From: JBEKHT01 sp049511715
GTDB taxonomy: Bacteria > Chloroflexota > Anaerolineae > Anaerolineales > RBG-16-64-43
DNA: 64,000 nt
Assembly (NCBI GenBank): GCA_049511715.1
Contig: JBEKXU010000008.1
Location: 39,801 to 103,800, forward strand
Direction of reading: 5' to 3'
The notes beneath the pieces were generated by a model, which saw nothing but the letters and a program-made list of their open reading frames with translations, made no database searches and was not told where the DNA came from. This document shows positions 60,501 to 64,000 of the stretch, one piece after another (within the stretch, counting starts at the first letter, position 1; every line of letters starts with the position of its first letter). The translations under genes were made by a program, and so were the position numbers.

Positions 60501-60564
60501 CCTGGCGCTCCCAGAATTCCTGCAAATCGAGGATAGCCCGCTGAAAGGTGGGTGGGGTGGTCAT
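57526..60564 (-). CDS. glyQS: Glycyl-tRNA synthetase, fused alpha-beta form
   Basis: Charges tRNA-Gly. 1012 residues, a fusion of the catalytic alpha subunit (about 1-300) and the tRNA-binding beta subunit (about 330-1012), separate proteins in most bacteria. Alpha: FWERQGCLIWQPYYTQVGAG, YVEPSVRPADGRYGENPNR, FVEDNWEQPALGAWGLGWE, TYFQQAGG and VEITYGMERI. Beta: FLLEIGTEELPCGDLDRAL, LGTPRRLVVHV, the degraded HD-type LVESPHALLGSFDP and SHQRYFPV, ending with KFFEEVLVMAEEEPLRRNRLG (split). No frameshift at the junction, which is a Pro/Thr-rich linker. Own extended -10 promoter upstream. Confidence 0.97.
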   Translation of the reverse strand: MTTPPTFQRAILDLQEFWERQGCLIWQPYYTQVGAGTMNPATFLRVLGPEPWRVAYVEPSVRPADGRYGENPNRLGQFYQFQVILKPDPGNPQEIFLDSLEALGISLKDHDVRFVEDNWEQPALGAWGLGWEVWLDGQEITQFTYFQQAGGIPLEVPSVEITYGMERILMALQKVSHFREIRWVDEISYGDVLLQSEQEHSRYNFQTADVERLRAAYRLFAEEARAALAAGLVLPAHDYVLKCSHAFNVMDARGSVGVTERAQFFGQMRQLALQVARAYLDQRQALGFPLAAKFPPRTQELRARGRLGVAPPVETTSPGPAPFLLEIGTEELPCGDLDRALQQIEASFRRRVLEAHRLPHRGLEVLGTPRRLVVHVDEVASRTEATTEWVKGPAETAAFDPKGKPTTALLGWARKNGVDEAALGPGLVHEIGGRRYVALQVAVEGENTVDLLAAQLPVVLGEVRFDKTMRWNATGVPFSRPIRWLVALLGSRVVEFEFAGVKSGRVTRGLRSSATEEIPVETVPSYFESMKAEGIELSVRNRRAQVEGEIAALAREAGGRIREDPELLAEVANLVESPHALLGSFDPAYLDLPSEVLISVMKSHQRYFPVEKDENLLPYFVTVRNGDGQGVDLVREGNEHVLRARFADAEYFIREDRKRPLEQFLPRLGTLTFQTRLGSMLEKSRRVEALVERLIPLLDLGRAQAEAARRAAHLCKADLVTQMVVEMTSLQGVMGQYYALDSGESAQTAQAIYEHYMPRSAEDEVPQSEAGLAVGLADRLDSLVGLFAVGLAPSGTSDPFALRRAAIGIVQMLISRAVSFDLRRGIDLAAGLQPVPVDPGVPAAVLEFLLGRLRAVLGDSGVRHDVVEAVVAECGHDPHQAHEAARELTEWTQRSDWPQILAAYARCVRISRDFHESYSVEPQRFASSAETELWEAIQRLESEDRLQTARGTWTVNCWLQAFVPMVATISKFFEEVLVMAEEEPLRRNRLGLLQHIARMPKGWVDLSRLEGF

Positions 60565-60624
60565 AGGGGCCTGTTTTCGGTTCTTGGCGCTCGAGAATCC
60601 CTGCGCCCAAGGGATGGAGCCAAG

Positions 60625-60633
60625 ATTATAACA
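60625..60633 (-). promoter_or_regulatory. Extended -10 promoter of glyQS
   Basis: Minus strand TGTTATAAT (60633-60625): TGn extension plus perfect TATAAT. The leader of about 54 bases can form a stem CTTGGGCGC/GCGCCAAG with one bulge. It is too short for a glycine T-box. Confidence 0.6.
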
Positions 60634-60677
60634 ACGGAGGGCGAACCGCAGCCGCTTCGGAGCGGCCTGAGCAGGGG

Positions 60678-61457
60678 CTAGGGGAGATGAGCCGTACCGC
60701 TCACCTCGTGCAGGAAAGGCGGAGACTTCAAAGGCCGTTCCAGCAGTTGCAAGATGTAGCCCTGGAGGGTGCCCTCGACCTCCGCAGCGACCTTCGGGCT
60801 CAGCCGGAGGTTCTCAACCGCGCCAAGATTCTCCCGCTGGAGATGGCGCAGGACTCTCAAGGCTCCCAGAGACAGCGGTTGAGCGTCTGGGACCGAGGCG
60901 GCGCAGGCTGGGCAAACGATCCCTCCCCGGAAAGGGCTGAAGAATTGGTCCTGAGGAAGAATACGCTCCTGGCCAACCGTGCAGGAATTCAGTTGAGGAC
61001 GATAGCCCAGAACGTCCAGAAGGTGCAAGTCGTAATACCGCAAGACCGGGTCCACCGCCGGAGCCCGGCAAAGAGCCTCCAAGGTTGAGCCCAGAAGGTC
61101 ATAGGCTCCCCGGTTTTCAACTTCCTCCGGCGAGAACCGGTCGAGAAGATCCGCCGCATACGTGGCCGCCGCCAGGCGGATTAAGTCCTCCTGCACCGCC
61201 CGAAAGCTCTCCACCGTCTCTGCCTGGGTAATGATGTCCAGTTCGCGACCTCGGGCGAGCAGGATCATCGTCCGCGTGAAGGGCTCTAGATGGCCGGCCT
61301 TGCGAGATCGGGGCTTGCGAACCCCAACCGCTTTGGCGCGGAACTTGCCCCGCAGGGGAGAGAAGAGCGTGAGGATTCGGTCGGCCTCCCCCCAGTTCCG
61401 CCGCCGAAGAACGATGGCTTCGGTCCGATAGACCCGCTCTCGATCCGCCCGGCTCAT
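60678..61457 (-). CDS. recO: DNA repair protein RecO
   Basis: Annealing and RecA-loading mediator of the RecFOR pathway. 259 residues. N-terminal OB fold with YRTEAIVLRRRNWGEADRILTLFSP (split) and GHLEPFTRTMILL, a helical middle, and a zinc site formed by CTVGQ and CPAC about 25 residues apart. Located 58 bases after the cytidine deaminase gene and 113 bases before glyQS; the recO-glyQS order is found in many phyla. Confidence 0.93.
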   Translation of the reverse strand: MSRADRERVYRTEAIVLRRRNWGEADRILTLFSPLRGKFRAKAVGVRKPRSRKAGHLEPFTRTMILLARGRELDIITQAETVESFRAVQEDLIRLAAATYAADLLDRFSPEEVENRGAYDLLGSTLEALCRAPAVDPVLRYYDLHLLDVLGYRPQLNSCTVGQERILPQDQFFSPFRGGIVCPACAASVPDAQPLSLGALRVLRHLQRENLGAVENLRLSPKVAAEVEGTLQGYILQLLERPLKSPPFLHEVSGTAHLP

Positions 61458-61514
61458 CCGGTTTCCGGCTTTCCAAGCGCTCTGGACACCGCGGAGCTAG
61501 CCTGGCTGGCCAGG

Positions 61515-61937
61515 CTACCGGGGGGATCCTCCCGCTGAATCCCGCAGGCTGTCCGCGCTGAAGACGTGGGGGAGCAACTCGGACAAGGGCCCAACCCAGC
61601 GGATCTGTTCCGACTCATCCGCGATCAAAATCTCCAAGCCGAGGCCGAACTCTGCCAGGGCCTGGCGACAGGCCCCGCAAGGAAACCCTCCATCCCGGGT
61701 TACGACCGCCATCCCACGAAACTTTCGCTCGCCCGCGGCGACGGCCGAGAATAGCGCTACCCGCTCCGCGCACAAACCGTTGGGATAGGCGGCGTTTTCC
61801 ACATTCGCTCCCCGATACAGGGTCCCCAACTCCGAAAGCAACGCGGCCCCTACAGCGTACTGCGAGTAGGGGGCATAGGCGTTCCCCCGGGACAGGCAGG
61901 CGGACCGAACGAGTTCGCTGCGTTCCTCAGGGCTCAT
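61515..61937 (-). CDS. cdd: Cytidine deaminase
   Basis: Zinc enzyme turning cytidine and deoxycytidine into uridine forms. 140 residues. YAPYSQYAVGAALL at 21-34, zinc ligand Cys56 with catalytic Glu58 in CAER, and Cys87/Cys90 in PCGACRQ. Standard tetrameric Cdd length. AGGAGGTGGAGC gives a very strong ribosome site. Confidence 0.96.
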   Translation of the reverse strand: MSPEERSELVRSACLSRGNAYAPYSQYAVGAALLSELGTLYRGANVENAAYPNGLCAERVALFSAVAAGERKFRGMAVVTRDGGFPCGACRQALAEFGLGLEILIADESEQIRWVGPLSELLPHVFSADSLRDSAGGSPR

Positions 61938-62068
61938 GCTCCACCTCCTGGGTGGATTGAGCGATTCCGAGATGGTGATGGAGCCGACCTTTCGAAAGCG
62001 GCAACCGCACGGTTCCCGAGGTGGCCCCGCCTAGAGATCTGGACCCAAGGCCAGGCCCGCAGCCCGCT

Positions 62069-63424
62069 TCACTTTTCCCGCGGCTGCAGACGGCGCATTT
62101 GGCGGGCGGGCGCACCAACGGCCAAGGTGCCATCGGGAACGTCCCGAGTGACCACCGAGCCGGCCCCGGTGCGAGCGCCCTTGCCCACCCGGATCGGCGC
62201 CACCAACATCGTATCGCTGCCAATGAAAGCCCCCTCACCGATCTCGGTCGGGTTCTTTCGCTGGCCATCGAAGTTGCAAGTGACCATTCCCGCGCCCAAG
62301 TTCGCCTCCGCTCCTACTTTCGCGTCCCCCAAGTAGCTGAAGTGTCCCATCTTCGTCCGCGGACCCAGATAGGAGTTCTTGACCTCGCCGAAGTTGCCCA
62401 TGTGGACGCCCGACGCCAAGTGGGCCCCCGAACGGAGATGAGCAAAGGGCCCTACCTGGACCTGCTCCTCAAGGGTGGCCTGCTCCAGAACTGAGGCCTC
62501 GATCCGGCAGCCGCTGCCGATGCTGCTTTGCCGGATCACCGTGTTCGGCCCGATCCGGCAGTCTCGTCCAATGCGGGTCTCCCCTTCCAGTTGCGTGTTG
62601 GGCAGGATGACCGTATCCGCGCCAATGTCGACCCGGGGACCAATGTAGGTGGTCGCGGGATCGAACAGGGTGACGCCCGCTTCCATCCATCGCTGATTCG
62701 TGCGGCGCCTCAAGGCGGCCTCCGCCTGGGCCAAGTGGACACGGGTATTGATCCCGATCCCCTCATCCGGGTCCGGCACGAGAATGGCCTGAGCGCCCGC
62801 CCCCGACTCGCTCGCGAGTTCGACCAGGTCCGTCAGGTAATATTCCCCCTTGGGCGAGGGGCCGATCCGGGTCAGGGCCTCCCACAGCCATGCCTCGCGG
62901 ACACAGTACACTCCCAAATTGATCTCCTGGATCGCGAGTTCCTCGGGCGTAGCCAGCGCCTCTTCGACCACCTTGCGAACACGGCCCAGCGGATCGCGGA
63001 GAACACGGCCAAATCCTCTCGCCTCCCCTCCGCGAGCCACCAGGAAGGTCAGGGGCCCCGGGTGTCGGGCGGCGGCTTCCGTCAAATTCCGAAGCGTTGG
63101 GGCGGTCAACAGCGGCATGTCTCCATAAGCAATGAGAATGTACTCGGCCTGACCGGCAAGCAGGTTCTTCACCTGCCGCACGGCGTGAGCGGTGCCCAGG
63201 CTCTCCTCCTGAACAACAAATTGCGCCGCAGAACCCACCTCCTCGCGAATTCGGTCTGCCCCAGGCCCGATGACCAACGTGGGCAGAGAACCCGTGGCCT
63301 CTGTGACCGCCTCCAAGACATAGTGGATAAGCGCTCGTTCTCCCAAAGGATGAAGGACCTTGGGGGTCTCGGACTTCATGCGGAGACCAAGCCCTGCGGC
63401 AAGGATAACGCCTCGAGTAGTCAT
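62069..63424 (-). CDS. glmU: Bifunctional GlcNAc-1-P uridyltransferase / GlcN-1-P acetyltransferase GlmU
   Basis: Makes UDP-GlcNAc for peptidoglycan and glycans. About 451 residues. N-terminal nucleotidyltransferase: ILAAGLGLRMKSETPKVLH (the usual GTR is GLR here), YGDMPLL, and NLGVYC; C-terminal left-handed beta helix with repeats such as IGADTVILPNTQLEGETRIG and the end HLRSGAHLASGVHMGNFGEVKNS (split), with catalytic His in the PFAHLR region and KMGHFSYLGDAKVG. Two adjacent ATGs follow GGAAGGTGAC; the second (63424) has better spacing. 155 bases after tRNA-Gln. Confidence 0.96.
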   Translation of the reverse strand: MTTRGVILAAGLGLRMKSETPKVLHPLGERALIHYVLEAVTEATGSLPTLVIGPGADRIREEVGSAAQFVVQEESLGTAHAVRQVKNLLAGQAEYILIAYGDMPLLTAPTLRNLTEAAARHPGPLTFLVARGGEARGFGRVLRDPLGRVRKVVEEALATPEELAIQEINLGVYCVREAWLWEALTRIGPSPKGEYYLTDLVELASESGAGAQAILVPDPDEGIGINTRVHLAQAEAALRRRTNQRWMEAGVTLFDPATTYIGPRVDIGADTVILPNTQLEGETRIGRDCRIGPNTVIRQSSIGSGCRIEASVLEQATLEEQVQVGPFAHLRSGAHLASGVHMGNFGEVKNSYLGPRTKMGHFSYLGDAKVGAEANLGAGMVTCNFDGQRKNPTEIGEGAFIGSDTMLVAPIRVGKGARTGAGSVVTRDVPDGTLAVGAPARQMRRLQPREK

Positions 63425-63578
63425 CATGTCACCTTCCGTGGCGCTCTGGACAGGTTGCCTAGCCGATCGGGTGCCAGCGAGCATGGAGCGAGCCCCTCCT
63501 CCTCCCGAGTGCCGGGGTGGACCGCTACGCTGCTAAAAGCCATGACGAGGGCACGAGCCGGAGTGAGAAAGGGCGAGG

Positions 63579-63649
63579 CTGGGGCGCCAGGATTCGAACC
63601 TAGATCCACGGATTCAAAGTCCGGTGTGCTGCCTTTGCACCACGCCCCA
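63579..63649 (-). tRNA. trnQ: tRNA-Gln (anticodon TTG)
   Basis: 71 bases, cloverleaf intact: acceptor TGGGGCG/CGCCCCA, D-stem GTGC/GCAC, anticodon stem with loop CTTTGAA, T-arm CTAGG-TTCGAAT-CCTGG. U1-A72 and the TTG anticodon fit glutamine. CCA is not encoded (G73 is followed by CCT). The outermost anticodon-stem pair is a C-U mismatch. Confidence 0.93.
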
Positions 63650-63816
63650 ATAAGGGGAACCATCCACGAATTGCCTGGCTGGCTTTTTCCTGAGGAGGTC
63701 TTCCAAGACAAGCCGACTTCCGCCCAAGGCGATCAGCGAGTTTTCCCGCCCACGTCCGTATCGGCGCGCGGCCGCCCCCTGGTCTTCAGTAAGGATCGAA
63801 GCCGACGATCGCCAGG

Positions 63817-63825
63817 ATTGTAACA
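63817..63825 (-). promoter_or_regulatory. Possible extended -10 for tRNA-Gln
   Basis: Minus strand TGTTACAAT. Predicted start lies about 160 bases before the tRNA. No -35 of note. Confidence 0.35.
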
Positions 63826-63929
63826 TGGCCCGCGACTCCTCAGGATGACCATCGCCTTGTGTCCGGGCTCATTTCGCCTGGTTAGCGTCTTTGTCAATGG
63901 TGTAAATCAGGGTTGTGCCTCAGCATGAA

Positions 63930-63943
63930 TGAACTGTTGTTCA
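63930..63943. promoter_or_regulatory. LexA-like operator
   Basis: TGAACTGTTGTTCA, an inverted repeat that fits the Gram-positive type SOS box GAAC-N4-GTTC. The gene it would control lies outside the window or on the far side of the edge. Confidence 0.45.
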
Positions 63944-64000
63944 GACGAGCATCACCGAACAGGAGCCAGGCGCAGGGGCATGGGCTCTGCGACGAGGACC

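Larger units (their letters stand above)
63650..64000. other. Gene-free right end of the window
   Basis: No gene in the last 350 bases. Contains a TGTTACAAT extended -10 on the minus strand (63825-63817), which could drive tRNA-Gln, a minus-strand TTGACA near 63892 with a weak partner, and a LexA-like box at 63930. Confidence 0.45.

Noticed and set aside
60564..60660. Glycine T-box upstream of glyQS
   Set aside because: The leader from the extended -10 is only about 54 bases and lacks the T-box sequence and specifier structure.
62528..63823. A 431-codon open frame on the plus strand
   Set aside because: Antisense to glmU and tRNA-Gln, with no family features.
1..64000. CRISPR arrays, insertion sequences, prophage genes
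   Set aside because: No regularly spaced repeats, transposase or integrase motifs, or phage structural genes seen; the holin-family gene at 35323 belongs to a chromosomal membrane family and has no lysin next to it.

Overview
The window is G+C-rich chromosomal DNA (roughly 60-65% by eye) from a bacterium with dense, mostly bacterial-type operons. The gene set (fused alpha-beta glycyl-tRNA synthetase, CdaA/CdaR cyclic-di-AMP pair, NfeD-SurE, a DUF4349 lipoprotein, a holin-family membrane protein, two-domain GNAT proteins, no lipid A or outer-membrane assembly genes) best fits a member of the Chloroflexota or a related deep-branching lineage. This placement is an inference from gene content only and is of low to moderate confidence.

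Region 1 (1-31.7 kb, all minus strand) is a large surface-polysaccharide locus. It holds three family-2 glycosyltransferases, two GT61 paralogues, two other GT-A-like proteins, a sugar-linked methyltransferase, a polysaccharide deacetylase, six large polytopic membrane proteins of the GT-C/Dol-P-sugar type, and a two-gene ABC exporter (Wzm/Wzt, the ATPase carrying a C-terminal glycan-recognition domain). Sugar-nucleotide genes are GDP-mannose 4,6-dehydratase and GDP-L-fucose synthase (giving GDP-L-fucose), a GDP-mannose 3,5-epimerase-like enzyme, a nucleotide-sugar 6-dehydrogenase and a CDP-paratose 2-epimerase-like enzyme. Several genes are joined by 4-base ATGA overlaps. Two non-coding stretches of about 0.8 kb flank one glycosyltransferase, and one of them holds a decayed copy of that gene. 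A family-4 uracil-DNA glycosylase sits inside the locus.

Region 2 (31.8-33.5 kb, minus) is the tsaE-tsaB-rimI cluster (tRNA t6A synthesis and S18 acetylation), driven by a strong promoter that appears to give a leaderless mRNA. Region 3 (34.2-40.6 kb, plus) has a two-domain GNAT protein, a small holin-family membrane protein, PcrA/UvrD helicase, GalE and a thiolase. Region 4 (40.7-50.7 kb) mixes strands: DUF4349 lipoprotein, metallophosphoesterase with an unusual structured 5' leader, a GNAT-like protein, LpdA diverging from NfeD-SurE, inositol monophosphatase coupled to an RlmD-type rRNA methyltransferase, and a YgiT-type zinc-finger protein. Region 5 (50.7-63.65 kb, minus) is housekeeping: tRNA-Gln(TTG), GlmU, cytidine deaminase, RecO, fused GlyRS, then TPR-CdaA-CdaR-Der under its own promoter, then LepB under its own promoter. 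The right end (63.65-64 kb) has no gene but carries a GAAC-N4-GTTC LexA-like box.

Functionally the window links sugar-nucleotide supply, repeat-unit assembly and ABC export of a fucose-containing glycan (region 1) with envelope precursor supply (GlmU, GalE), envelope/turgor signalling (CdaA/CdaR) and protein export or quality control (LepB, NfeD). Start codons were chosen by ribosome-binding sites and overlaps, and they differ in places from the longest possible reading frame.
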